Origin: Pohlia nutans
Taxonomy: Eukaryota; Streptophyta; Bryopsida; Bryales; Mniaceae
Length of the DNA: 64,000 bases
Assembly: GCA_022496805.1 (NCBI GenBank)
Contig: CM040107.1
Coordinates: 10,188,501-10,252,500 of the forward strand
Direction of reading: 5' to 3'
Positions 32,020 to 44,631 of the stretch are shown here, piece by piece (position 1 is the first letter of the stretch; each line of letters starts with the position of its first letter). The notes below the pieces were generated by a model. That model had not been told where the DNA came from. It was given only the letters and a program-made list of their open reading frames with translations, and did no database searches. A program made the translations under genes and the position numbers.

Positions 32020-34190
32020 CTATTCTGCGGCAGCGGGCCGAGTACGTGTCACGCGGTGGAAGTGTAATTCATCCTCCTCGGACTCGGAAGGCAGTTCGGT
32101 AGCTTGCATATTGGTACGCGGTCCGCTGGGTGTCCCAGTAGATGGCGTGACTACATTACCTTGCTGAGCCACAGTGGGGCTGAGGATGTGTCCGTCGAAG
32201 GGTTGGTTGAAGTAGGATGAGTCCAATCCATCTGACAGTAATGGCGGGGCCTGGATTGGGCCCAAGAGCGTTAGTGCCGGAAATTGAATGATGTTGGTGT
32301 CGGTGGAGTAGTTCGGAGATGCGTCGTCTTCGTTGAAATCCAGATGAGCTTGTCGGTAGCGTTGAAGCATTTGGTAGGTGTTGTTGAGCGCCATACCGTA
32401 CTGCTCCCTCTGGTCCTATGTCGTCGCGAGGTCGGTAACCAGGCCTTGCATCTCGGTAGACAGAGCTACGATGCTGGCTGATTCGTTATGGAGAGCATTC
32501 CGGACTCAGTTGATGGTGAGTTTGTTCTTGTCCTTCTCGGTTTTCAGCTGATCTCGGTCCGCGGTGACGGCGTTCAATAGGATCTGCTCGCCTTCAAATT
32601 GCTTGGTAAGGGCTTCCAATTCGATGCGGAATCGCTCGCGTTTGCTCCGAATCCGAACAAGGTTAGTAGTGCGCTGTCGTGCTTCGTCCGCGGCGGTGTC
32701 GAGTTGCCCCTCCAGCTCGATAATCCGAGCATGTGCGCGGTGGACGTGGCGCTAATGAGCCTCTCGATCAGAGATGGTGAGGTTGTGAACTTGAGCCTCC
32801 ACCTCGGTCAGTACCTGTGACATGCTCTCGGCACTGCGACCGAGGAAATTTACATTCTGTTCCAGGTTGCGTCGTGGGTTGGGGAGACTGTCCGGTAGGT
32901 TGGCGTTGAGTACGCTCGTAGTTTGGGGGTTAGACGATGACAGCGGCGGCGCATTTGACTGTGAAATCTGAATACCGGTAGTACCAAGTACCACAGTAGG
33001 ACGCGTACCTGGGGTCGGAAGTGGCAGAAACAGTGGTTGTGTCCGCACCAGTGCTGTCCCTGGTCAAATCTTGCAAATGATCTTCGGGCTGCATTGGGTA
33101 TTACCTTAGTGTGCCGGGGACAGAATTGGTGGTGTCGGGGTTCGCCGAGAGAGAGAGTTTGTGGAGGAAGAATCTCCGCCATGCTCGGTCGGTGTCGTGC
33201 GTCGGGGGCGAGGGTTTCTGCCAAATTCTTGCAACGCGTCGGCTAAGTCTGGGCGCACCTTACGTTTCGATAGAGTGGAGGGCGGGAGCTGGCTGTTGCG
33301 GAGTCGGGCTCGATGCCGCAAGGGGTCAGAAGGGGAAGTGACGACTTATGTTTTTCTGGTGAGTACCAATTGACGAGACTCTGACGAGGTACCGAGTTAG
33401 GGGGAGTCGTGGCCAGTGCGAGAACGAGCGCGGCCGGGATAGTCGTGGTGGCGGTCGCATTAAGTCCACGGAGGAGCATGTCCCTGACTTTGGCCGAGAA
33501 ACATTGGGGGGATCGTCCCAAGCAAATTGTGTGGAGCTCCTTCTGAAGCTGACCGAGCGTGTAGCTTGCCCAGTTCCAAGTCGCGGTACCAATAGTCAAG
33601 AGTTTGTCGATGGTGAGAATCTGGACGAGACACTAATGGGATGTGTACGTCTGCTTCTTCTTAAAGTGAATACCTTGCAAAATGCCGTACTTCTGATGGC
33701 GCAACTCTTCCGGGCCTTGCAAAAAGCTCCATCCGTCGGTGTTGACTCGGTGGGTGATCGGTAGTGACTCAGTACGAATGCTCCAATAGTTAAACGTGGC
33801 TTGATTCGGACTGGAGTTGATTTCCGTTGTCGTGGCGGTCGGTAGCTTAATGATGGCGATGATGTAGGCTAGGGTGATCATGTAGGCCCTTCCGGGAGCT
33901 TCTCTCATGATCGATAGCTGCGGGATGCTCTGTGCGGTTTTGACGAAGTTCTCCACAACGCCGGTGCAGATTGGGGTTTGACCCCCTGCTAGGTTGACGA
34001 AGTCTTCGAGGCCGACTCGGTGAATCCACTCGCGTTCGATTGGATTGTTGGCGGCGTGTTCTCTTCAAGCGACCATGTGGTTTAGAGGGTGGCAAGAGAT
34101 CTCCTTCCACCCTTCCGCTACCGGGTTGCCTTGCGTAGTGTTGGAGGCCGCGTGGCGACCGTCTACCGGGGTCTTCTTCTGGCCTGTCAT
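32020..34190 (-). pseudogene. ORF3 of Element C: helical domain plus coiled coil
   Basis: Downstream of pol. From the ATG at 34188-34190 (M-T-G-Q-K-K-T-P-V-D-G-R-H) one frame runs to about 33060, then continues in a second frame to the stop at 32020; few stops interrupt (near 34065, 33633, 33243). The N-terminal domain has N-P-I-E-R-K-W-I-H-R-V-G, T-G-V-V-E-N-F-V and Y-M-I-T-L-A-Y-I-I-A-I-I-K-L-P. The middle is Pro/Ser-rich. A coiled coil (about 32830-32480, with I-I-E-L-E-G-Q-L-D and L-E-A-L-T-K-Q-F-E) precedes an acidic tail. About 720 codons. It resembles helical-plus-coiled-coil plant transposon proteins; a role in virion or trafficking is speculation. Confidence 0.65.
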
Positions 34191-34199
34191 CCTGCAAAA

Positions 34200-34760
34200 A
34201 CGCACACGGAGAGGGCATCGCTTTCTCTTTCGGAATGGAGAAGATGGAGCGGCTAACAATCAAGAGGGGGGAAGGACACTAATCCGTGTTGTTCGCCTCG
34301 GTTGAGTGTGTCGGATTCAGAGAACGGTAGCTACCGGCCGTGAAGGCCACGGAAGAACAAAAGGAGAAGGTGATGGAGGGCGGAGGCGAAGAGCTAACCG
34401 GGAGGAAGAAAGAACCGTGGCGGCGAAAGGCGGCATGGTGGGGACAGGATAAATAGTAGGAAAAGGAAACAATGAAATGAATGAGGACGGTGGCAGAGTG
34501 AAGAGAAAAGGAGTGGGTGCGTGTAGGCTAGCTTGGTAGGGTGGCGGCGCGTTAGGGTTGGGACTGCCGAACCAGGCTGTGGTACAGTTTTTGCTTCGGT
34601 GGTACCGAGGTAGGCAATTCGGTGGGTCCTTGCTCTACTGTTGGCGGGGACTGTTCCGTTTTCGTAGGTGCGGCCGCTGAGGTCGGAACTAAAGTCAGTG
34701 AAAAGAGCCGAGTTTAAAAGAGCTTCAGGTCGGTACCGAGGTATGGCTTGGTATCCCGAG
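34200..34760. other. Untranslated spacer between pol and ORF3 of Element C
   Basis: After the pol stop at 34762 the minus strand has no long frame until the ORF3 start near 34190; it is Pro/Ser-coding by chance and pyrimidine-rich in places. It could hold a splice acceptor or internal promoter for ORF3, but no motif is certain. Confidence 0.35.
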
Positions 34761-34761
34761 T

Positions 34762-37700
34762 TTACTGAGGGTAAATTTCTACGGTGATACAATTCATGTT
34801 GATGGGAGTCTCTGCAACCACGTCTTCATCCTCTTCCTCGTCCTCGGCCGCGTCTTGATTGTCAGGTTGGCGAAGAATGGCAATTTTATTTAGGGCTGTC
34901 CGGACTGCTTGCAGCAGTTGGTCATTATAGAGGAACCGGTAAGGTTTGAGCTTGTTCATGTTGACAATATTCGGGTCTGGATCATATTTGTGGACTGCAA
35001 CCAGTAATATTGTATAGTTGGGTAATGAGTAATGAACTCGGTAAGGTTTAAACCATTTATTCTTAATTTTACTGGGGTGGATGTTGGCACCTTTGAGGTA
35101 CCATAGTACCGGATCTCCAAGTCGAAACTCGTGTGACGAGCTCGAGGTGTTAGCCCATTGGGCGCGGTTCCATTGTGATATGCCTTAAGTTTCAAGAGCT
35201 CGGAAGCAGGATTCGTCCAAATGCTTCAGACCGGTGGTCCAGGCTGCAAGAACACGACTCGACGAGGAGTCGGTTGGTGTGGTCTTCGTCCGTACCAAAT
35301 ACTCGGTAGGCATTAAGGGGATGATGCCATATAGAAGTTGGAATGGCGTATGGCCGGTGTTGTTCTTTAAAGCGCTGCGGTAGGCGAATAAGACCGTCGG
35401 TAACTGTCGGTCCCAGTCCGTTCTGTTGTGATTAACCAATTTTTGGAAGAATTGGACAATCACCTTGTTGGTGGATTCGGCTTGGCCATTTCCTTGAGGA
35501 TAGTTTTTGGTGGATGTGGTGTGGAGCAGCAGGAAGTCGTCCATAAGGGCGTAAATGACCTTGTTGTTGAAGTGTACGCCTTGGTCGCTGATGAAATGGA
35601 GCAGGCAGCCAAAACGGGTGAGGATGTTGTCATACAAGAATTTTTCGATATCCTTGGCGGTGTTGTCGCGGACTGCAACCGCTTCGACTGATATGGTCGC
35701 GTAGTCGGTGGCTACGAAGATGTATCTGTTCCTGCGACTGTGCGTTTGAGAGGTCCGACAAAATCAAGTCCCCATTTATTAAAAGGTTCTGTCGGTAGGG
35801 TGGTAAGTAATTTAACGGTGACGGCTTTCTTCAGTCCACCGACGCGTTGACACTCATCGCAACTCCGACAATATTAGAGAACGTCTTTGTGCAGGGACGG
35901 CGACCAGTAGCCTACGTCGACAATTTTCCGAGTGGTAATCTCAGTAGAGAAATGTCCTCCCGAGTTGTCGTGATGAAGCTCCCGGATAACCAATGTGATT
36001 TGGTCGCCTATACGACCTTTTGTAAGGAAACGTTTTTGCTCAGTCGATACAAGGTACCATCGACTAATTGGAATGAAAGGGCTTGGGATGCTAACCTTTT
36101 TTTGCGCTCAGTACTCCGGTCAAAAGGGAAGGTTCCGGTTTTGAGGTAGTCGTGGACGATAGAGAGCCACTCTGGTTGTATGCAGAAGATCTTGAGCGTC
36201 TGACGTGGCATTAGTAATTCCGGTAGCCCGTTCTCCTACCGTGTTCTAAGAGAGCGCGTTGGCAATACCGTGTGTCTTGCCTGCTTTATAAACGAAAGTG
36301 AAGTCAAACTCCAAAAATTATAGTAACCAGTGAGCAATGCCTCCGGAAACCTGAGTCTTATTCACCAAACATATAAATCCCATGCGGTCTACGTAGAAAT
36401 CAAACCTGAACCTGAAGAGGTAGTGCCGAAATTTGTTAATGGCATATACCATAGCTGAAGCGTCGCGCTCGGTAGTCGTGTAATTCTTCTCTGCGCGGCT
36501 CAGTAATCATGATGCGTAGACGATGGGCTGGTCAATTTTTCTGGTAGGGTTCTGTGCCAGCATTGCTCCATATGAATGTGAAATTCGAGCTTCCAATTGA
36601 CTGCGACGAGGATAGGAGCGTTGACATAACGCGTTTTTACCTCGGTAAAGGCCTGGTCACATTGGGTAGTCCAAATGAATGGTTCATCTTTTCTTGCAAG
36701 CATAGTGATTGGCGCCATAATTCTTGCGTAGTCATGGATGAAATATCTGTTGAATTGGGTTAGTTCGTTGAAGACCTGAATGTCCTTGATGTTGCGGGGG
36801 CGAGGCATTGTGGCGAGAGCCTCAAGTTTCCTGGGGTTTGGGAACTTGCCTTCCGAGGAGACTGCATACCCAAGAATATCGCTGGATCGAACTAAAAAAG
36901 AGCAATTTTCGGGATTGAGACTTATACCGAATTCACGGCATTTTGTGAAACATTTCCGCTGTTTGTCTAGGTGCGTCTCGGTAGTTCTATAAACGCTGAA
37001 GTCGTTGAGGAAAAGTTTCATTAAATCACGGAGATATTCTTTTAATGCTTGGTTGACAGCGCGTTGGTATGTCGGAAGAGCGTTCTTTAATCCAAAGGGC
37101 ATCACAACCCATACAAAGGCACCCTCGTTGGTAATGAACGCCGTCTTGTGGCGGTCGTCTCGTGCAATCTTGATTCGGTGACACCCGGAAAATCTATCGG
37201 GAAAGGAGTACATTTTGTGGCCTGCTACAGAGTCGAGGACTTCATCGGTAAACGGCAGCGGGTATGGATCCTTCTTAATTGCTTTGTTGAAACGCCTGAA
37301 ATCCAAACAAATTTGAAGTTTGCCGTTATTCTTTGGTACCACTACAATTGGTGACAACCAAATAGCATGGTCGACTAGTTCTATAAAGCCAACTTGCAAA
37401 AGTTTATCGAGGTCATTTTTGAGGGCTGCGGCGTAATTGGAATTCATTCGGTAGCATACCTGATGGGTTGGGAGGATGCTGGTGTCTAGTTCGATCTTGT
37501 GTTGAGCGATATGTTCTGGAATTCCACGTAAATCATGAAACGAACATGCAAAGACGTCTTTGAAGTCGTGGAATAATTCTTCGGCCTCTAGTAGGACGAA
37601 TGTCGAACCGTACTGCCGATGCGAATAATGTTGGGGTCGGTATCGGTACCGAAGTTGAGATCGCGAAGCTCATCTTCCTCCTTCTGAGACCATTTTGCTA

Positions 37701-38608
37701 CCAAAATGGTTTTCACCTTCTTCCAGATCGGTATTTCATCAACTGGCATGCTGCCTTCCGTATGAGTTATTGTTGGTAAGGTGAGGTCAGTAGTGCTTAC
37801 CTAAGAGAGGTCGTCGATTGCCAATGTTCCAATTCGATGGAGGAACTTCTCCGCTTTGAGTAGGATGACTTCTTCATCAGTGAGACCCTTTACATAATTG
37901 TAGTAGACTAGCGCATCGGGAGTCGTAGCTTCAAAGCCTAATTCCCGGTTGATCCGCACTGTGCGGATGGTACCATTACCCATAATCGGTATGTGGTCGT
38001 TAGCTCAATCGTGTACTTCTCTAGCGTCTCAAAGCCATGGTCTACCGAGCAAAAGCGTATATGCCAAATTGTCATCCTTACAAGAAATGACGGTGAGAAT
38101 AATGATATAGGGAATAACGTAAATGAAGAACTTGATATCGCTGACCAAGCCAAGCGGCAAGACGAGGGAACTGTCAGCCATCCGTAGTTTAAAAGGTGCC
38201 GGGATTGGGGTAGGTAGTCCAAGTCTGCGTTGCTCGGTTTAGGTGATGACATTGATCCCCCGATCCTCCATCCAGTAGAACGTCATATGATTGGTGATTG
38301 CCAATTTTTGCTGAGATAATAGGCATGTGCCGGTCGATCGCGACTACCGAATGGACTGCCCTTGTGGTTGTCTCGGTGACTGGGATGGAGGACGAGGCTT
38401 TTTGACCAAGACAGCAGTGGATATGCTCGGTGATGCTAGGTGCAATAGCCATAAGGTTTTTGAGACTGACCTGTATTGTTTGTGATTTGATTTGTTGAAG
38501 TATGGTTTCGCAGATGTTCATGGCGGTATCTGGAGAGGTCGGAATGACGTGAGGTGTAGGCGGCTCCAAAGGCGAGAGGTCTTGCAGCTCACGTACAGTT
38601 TGTATCAC
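34762..38608 (-). pseudogene. Pol of Element C: protease, RT, RNase H, integrase
   Basis: Protease box Y-D-V-L-L-D-G-G-S-G (38290-38262). RT (37447 leftwards) has W-L-S-P-I-V-V-V-P-K, D-F-R-R-F-N-K, V-V-M-P-F-G-L-K-N-A and L-F-L-N-D-F-S-V-Y near 37020, where catalytic Asp is replaced by Asn. The RNase H start is disrupted (H-I-H-M-E-Q-C-W instead of H-T-D-A-S-D). Integrase: zinc-domain part near 36211-36010, core with S-D-Q-G-V-H-F and Q-G-N-G-Q-A-E-S-T-N-K-V-I (35580-35460), C-terminal L-K-P-Y-R-F-L at 34950. The tail is acidic (D-A-A-E-D-E-E-E-D-E-D). Several frameshifts and stops. Plant Athila/Tat-like; inactive. Confidence 0.85.
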
Positions 38609-38611
38609 TTC

Positions 38612-40427
38612 TTAGTGCAGCTGCTCTTTTGCTTGCCAATCCAATGTGTCGGTGGTGCGAGGTGCTTCGGTAGTTGGGCAGGGAACATCCGGTACTCCCA
38701 GGCCCGTACGATGCGTCTGACTGACGTGAGGACTGACGTGAGAGACGTCGACGGTATGTACATCGGTAATGACTACCGAAGATCCCAAGTTTGTAGGTAG
38801 TTTCTTTTGGATGGCCTTTTTAACCTCGTCATCCAAGAGGAGTGGGCAACGATGTCCGAGGTGCTCCAGCAAGCCGCATACATTGCATGGGTACCATTGT
38901 ACTAGGTTGCCAACAGGAGAATGACGGTGGGTGTTGGTACTTACCGAGGTAGGTGTTGGTTGGGTTTGAATCTGATGTACTGAAGCCGTATCGGTTTTCT
39001 TCCCGTAGTCACTTGCCGAATTCCGATAACACATCCCCAATTCGTGGCCCATGCGTCCGCATCCGGTGCATTTGAGTTTTCACCGTAGATTGTCTCTAGT
39101 ACTGGTTGATGGAGGAGTTGGTAGTCGAGTTTTGAGTAGGCCTTCTTCCGCAGTGCGTGCCAAGTCCACTGGTTTGGACAACGTCTCTCGCGAAAGTCCT
39201 ACCCTCGCTACCCGCAAGTATTCCAGTAAGCGAGCGCAAAAATTGCTCAACATGAACATATCATCCGGTGGTACGATTAGTTTTTTCGCTAGTTGTTGAA
39301 GACGTTCAGCGTAGTCATCAACCGATTCATTCAAATGTTGATTGATTGTTCGAAATTGGATGTATGCTTGGTCGTTCGTGTTGATGGTGCGGTAGCGCCT
39401 TTTGAATGGGGTAAAAACCTCGTGCAATGTATTAGTAGGATGTATCCGTCTATGATAAGCAAACCAGTTCGACTCTTTTTCGGTAAGGGAATTACCGAAT
39501 AATTCCAGTTGTACCAGGGTTTCAGTGTCGCCATTTAATTTAATCGCAGATTCATATTTACGGCAATTTGTTTCGGGACACTTACCGGTTTTGTATTCAA
39601 GATATGGTATAGCTGTTCGGGCGGTAGAAGCAGGACGTCGGCCGGCTGGATGATTTGGAACAGTTGTGTTGCTGATCGGTCGGTAGGTTTAGGTCGATAC
39701 TCCCGCAGCCACAGTACGTCGAGGTTGTGGATAGTTGTACAGACAAAAATGGATGGGTGATCGGTATGCCCATAGAATGTGCAAAGCCGAATAGAGGGTC
39801 TGGGACAAACCTGATGGTGGTGGTGTGGAGGATGAAATCTAAAAAATTGTTGTCGCACCGGGTATTAATGTCTTGGGATCGGTTGTGGTCGAACAGTGTG
39901 ATGCATGGATTGAGCACGTCCGTGGTCTTGTTGGAACTTTTGTATACGTAGATGTGGATGGTGTAACTGAGATGCGGCTGAATCAAGGTCCAGTTGAGGT
40001 GGCGGTTCTAGTGCAGCTAGGAGTTCTTGATCTGTTGCGTCTTCATGTGGAAGTTGTTGTAGTCCTTCTTGGATTGCCGAGGATTGAAGAAACGCTTGTG
40101 AACGAAACCGTTCGCGCTCTTTGTCAGTAAAGTGTACGTCTGCCCCGGTAGTTGCAGAGTTGTGGAGTGCCAAGTCAGAAGAGGGGCGCTGCCAGGTGGA
40201 CTGGTGTGGATGTCTTGCGGTATGAAGTTCCCGAGGGGTCGGTAATTCGTATGCCGTGAGCAAAGGTTGAGGCCTTTGGGTTTAATGAGTGGCCGTTGAA
40301 GGGGCTCGGAACATTGGTGAAGGTAGAAGTTCTTGTACGTAGCGGTGGATGCGAGCGTTGGAACTGTCACAGCCTTGAGGTTGAACTTGGGCCGTAGACC
40401 TGCAGATCTAGTGTGGCGACTGGCCAT
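38612..40427 (-). pseudogene. Gag of Element C with two zinc knuckles
   Basis: True ATG at 40425-40427 (M-A-S-R-H-T-R-S-A-G-L). The frame continues to 39597 across two stops, then a frameshift leads to 39858-39535 and on to the Gag domain (39427-39080; N-E-S-V-D-D-Y-A-E-R-L-Q-Q-L, M-L-S-N-F-C-A-R-L-L-E-Y-L-R). Two CX2CX4HX4C knuckles follow: C-T-G-C-G-R-M-G-H-E-L-G-M-C (about 39048-39007) and C-N-V-C-G-L-L-E-H-L-G-H-R-C (38890-38849). Gag packages the RNA. It aligns with the Gag of B over the capsid and knuckle region, though the LTRs differ. Confidence 0.75.
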
Positions 40428-40485
40428 GGAGAAGCCAAGTGTACCGGGCTGGGAATAACCTAACTAAGCTAACTAAATCAATAGA

Positions 40486-41030
40486 TGTTAACCGAATATT
40501 AGTTGATATTCCCTTAGGCTAAGAGTAGGCTAGTCTATACCCAGCAAGAATAGACCCAACAGGAGACACGTGGCAGTACAGGCTGGTACAGACTGGTCGA
40601 CCCGACTTTTCCGGTCGACCAGTCTGACACACTATCAGACTAGTCTCCTATATGTACCTTCACTCTCTTCGAGAGAGTTGTTACTATACCATTTGTACAT
40701 CTTTTTGGCAGCCTCAATTGTACTTCATTCTTGTCTTAAACTCTTCTTGTGCGCACTAGTATGTTAGACTACTGCTGTTTCCTGCTCTTGAATCATTCCT
40801 TGTGGTTGTATCTTGGATAGTTGCAGTAGTCTGTGGGTATGCAGGAGTCGACTTACTAGCATACTGGTGCTTTTCCTTAGCCGACCGTTCATTCTTCATA
40901 GTAGAAACCACTTACTACTTCTCTCAATCTCTAGAAACCAGTCTAGAGTGGAATAGTCTTGGGCGGAGTAGCTTCATTCGTTTAAGGTCGGTTCCTAGAA
41001 AACCCCCTTAACATTTGGCGACCATGCAAA
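40486..41030 (+). repeat. 5' LTR of Element D and primer-binding-like site
   Basis: TGTTAACCG at 40486 to CCTTAACA at 41013. Perfect 14-bp hairpin arms CAGACTGGTCGACC (40589-40602) and GGTCGACCAGTCTG (40613-40626) enclose a 10-nt loop. Just inside the LTR, TGGCGACCATGC (41016-41027) is the probable primer site; it differs from the initiator-Met type common in plant elements, and the matching tRNA cannot be named from here. Confidence 0.9.
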
Positions 41031-41478
41031 GTTCAGCTCAGACGCTAGTCTTTTTGTTGGGCTAGTCAGATCCAGATCTAGATCTAGATCCAGATCCAAA
41101 TCCTGGTCGATCCAGATCTAGATCCTAGTCGATCCTATCACCTATCGCTAAGGCGCTATACGTCCCTAGGAAACAGCAGCCATCTGCTTCCTACACGAAA
41201 ATCACATGTCTTGAGAAAAATCCAGAGCCGGAGTAGCCGAAAAGTGCCTCGGAGATCAGTCTGTGTAACAGTCGACCAGGGTAGTCAACAGTCGATAAAG
41301 GCTACTGACCAAGAATCTGTAGGAGCAGTCTGTGAACAAGGCTTACGGTGCCACAGAGCAACCGACTAGGCCAACACAAAAGACTAGCCAAACGGATCTC
41401 AAAGCCCGACCTACCTAGCAGAAGTCGGATCTAAATCCCTGATCCAGATCTAGATCCGATAACTGCCGCGTCGCTAGT

Positions 41479-44400
41479 ATGGAACGACCGCGTACACGAG
41501 CTACCGGTTCTCCCTTAGCAGTAGAAGTAACTGCCGACCAGCTCTCTAACCCACGTTTTCATAGAGAATGGCAAAATTTACAGTCGTAGATCGTTCCACT
41601 GACAGTAATCCATGAGACTACCACGGGAATAGATCCCCGACCAACATACAAGATTCGAAGGCAAGTCGCAGCATCGACTTCTACCGACCCGTCTTTACAA
41701 CACTACATGGAGTTCACACAGGGAAGGATGAATACCCCGGAAGGTACCGTTTTTCATGAAACTTCAGTACCAATGGGACGCGGCATCCCAAATATGCCAA
41801 CCCGACCTCTGGCGATTCTACCGACTATGTACACCACGAATCATCAGACCCGCCCGACTGTGGCGTTTCAGACAAGGTCGAACCCGACTTCTCCACGAAG
41901 GCTCCTGGACGACCCGCTCGACTTACCGGAACGACCTTCCAGTGCGCATCAACGACTAGTAAGGTACGCTACCAAACCTCCCATCATTTCGTATCAACGA
42001 CAGTTAGAAATAGATCAACTACGTCGTCATAGGGATAAATTAGACTCCCAACTGGCCGGTCTTTTATCCAGCCAGAACCCGACATCTGAGCAACTACACT
42101 CGGAATCACCACCAGGTCGACCGGACCAGTCGCCTACATTCCGCCAGGAACCCAGTTCTCCTGGTCAAATGAATAGTCGACCCGGATCACCAGGTACCGA
42201 CAACCCATACTCCACCGGCATAGACGACTTTGATAATGACTTCGTCGACGCACAACTCTTTTCCACCGAACCCGACTGGCTACACCCGATAGTCGACTAC
42301 TTGACTACCGGGACTTTTCCAACTCACATGACGAAGGAGGCCCGCAAACGAATTGCTCACAAAGCCATTCCGTACCAAGTATTCGACGGACAACTGTACC
42401 GACTCGGCAAGGACCACCAGCTCCGACTAGTCCTGACTGGCAGTCAGCCAACAACAATCCTCCAAGAATTACACAAAGGCAACGCGGGAGGACATTTTTC
42501 TCATGACATCACTGTCCGAAAAATACTAGACGAAAGCTACTGGTGGCCGACTCTACACCAAGACGCTGTCCAGTACTGCCGGTCGTGTCATGAATGCCAG
42601 AAGACTGGCGGACTACCCAACACAGTCTCCTTGAAGCTCGTCACCCAACTACCCGCAGAACTGTTTATGAAATGGGGACTCGACTTCATAGGCCCCGTCA
42701 AGAAGACCCGACATACAGCCTGTCGATACATTTTGGTGGCTACCGACTATGCCACCAAATGGGTCGAGGCTAGAGCTCTCCGATGAAACACCGCCAGGGA
42801 GACCGCGCAGTTCCTGTACGAGGTAATTCTCACCCGGTTTGGATGTCCACTCCACCTAGGAAGCGACCAAGGTACCCATTTTATCAATAGCACGGTGCAC
42901 ACTCTCACCGAGCATTTCTTACTCCGACACACGACTTCAACGACATACTATCCGCAAGGCAACGGCCAAGCCGAGTCGACCAACAAGGTCATAGTCCGAA
43001 TGCTCCAAAAGCTAGTCAACGAGAATCGAACCGACTGGGATTTACAGCTCCACACGGTCCTATTTGCTTACCGAACGGCATACAAAGTTGGCGCAGGCCA
43101 CACACCTTTCCAATTGGTGTATGGTCTGACGCCGCTGATGCCAACCGAATACATCATCCCAACCCAATGGTCGACATCGACTACCGACTTTACTCCCAGG
43201 CGAGTCCTAGCAGCCCGAGCCGCCGAACTCGAGACGTTAGACTAGACCTGACTGACAGCAGCCACCTACCATGGCGCACAACAGTGGAACCGAGCCCAGT
43301 GGGCCCACACCCAAGGTCAGTCGACTCGATACAATGTAGGCGACTACGTCCTATGGCACCCGAAAGGGAAAAGTGTCCATACCGGTAAACTTCGTAGCAA
43401 ATGGTTCGGTTCATAACGTGTCCAGTATACCCTCCCCAACAACACTGTCCTCCTAGTCAGCATCCAACACTTTGACCCCGACCCGGTAGTAGTCAACGTC
43501 AACAAACTCAAACCCTACCGAGTTCTAGGCGAGCAACCTCCAACCGACTTGGCTAGCCCACTCACTAGCAAATCAAAGATTAGGTCAACACAAGAACAGA
43601 ACGAAGATGAGCCCAACCGACAGCAACGGAACCGACCCGACCTAGTTACTAATCAACCGACCCGACATAGTTGCAGTAGTCTGTGGGTATGCAGGAGTCG
43701 ACTGACCAAGGACTCCACAACATACAAGCAACAGGTCGACAACCTCACCATCGAACTGGCAAGACTCCGTACTACTCTCACCACCGTCACGGAGGAGAAG
43801 AGTCAGACCGACAACAGATTGACCCAGCTAGAAGCCGACCTCCACAACAGTCGACAGCAGGAACAGAAACACCAGAGCGAGCTCGTGGTAGCACGAAACG
43901 AACTTGGAGCGGCACGAGCCGAGGTAGCAGCAACCCAGCTCAGTCTTCAGCAAGCTCGGAGGGAGATAGTCGACTCCAATAACCGACTCGACCTACTACT
44001 CCAGGACAACGAGGAAAAGTCCCGCCAATTCGCAAGTCGGGAGCTGCAGTTACACAAACTTCGAGCGCGCAAGTACCGACTCCGACTCAAGGCAAGAAAT
44101 CGTATCAAGGTTCTCAAGCACACCCTCAGCACAGACCGCCACCAGCACAACATGTACGGCAGGCAACTCGATTAACTTCTGCTCGACCACCCGGACTTGG
44201 AGATTCCAGGAGTCGACGAAGACGAAGAGGAGGATACGAGCCACCTCGAACCCGACCATTCGCTCTGGGAGAACCAGTCGACTGACGAAGACGAGGTCTT
44301 GACTACCGACGTCAAGTTAAGTGAGGACGAAGACGAAGACGACAGCGAGTCGACCAATGGAGACGAAGACTGCAATCAGCAGCAACAAGAACCGCAGCCA

Positions 44401-44631
44401 CCGCCAGTCAACCTTCAAGACACGGTGCAACAGCAGCCAGCCACTCCACACCCTCCTTCTCCACAGCAGCAGCAGGATCAGCAGACCCTAGCACCCGACC
44501 AGATGATGACAGCACCTACACCATCGGTCCACAACACCTCAGTTGACTTACAGGTCATCTCTTCACCACACTCTCTGGGGTTTGACTTCTCAGGAATGCC
44601 TCCCGATATCCGCTCGCCAGGCATGACCTAG
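41479..44631 (+). pseudogene. Fused gag / integrase / ORF3-tail reading frame of Element D
   Basis: One frame of 1051 codons from the ATG at 41479, interrupted by stops at 41587 (TAG), 42784 (TGA), 43243 (TAG), 43414 (TAA) and 44173 (TAA). Gag N-terminal part (to about 42240) joins in frame to integrase: zinc-binding H and C-R-S-C-H-E-C region (42470-42600), core L-D-F-I-G-P (42677), S-D-Q-G-T-H-F (about 42865) and Q-A-E-S-T-N-K (about 42970), so all three catalytic acidic residues are present. The integrase tail L-K-P-Y-R-V-L (43510) is followed by the ORF3 coiled coil (43720-44100) and an acidic, Gln-rich end. Protease, RT and RNase H are missing. Confidence 0.8.
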
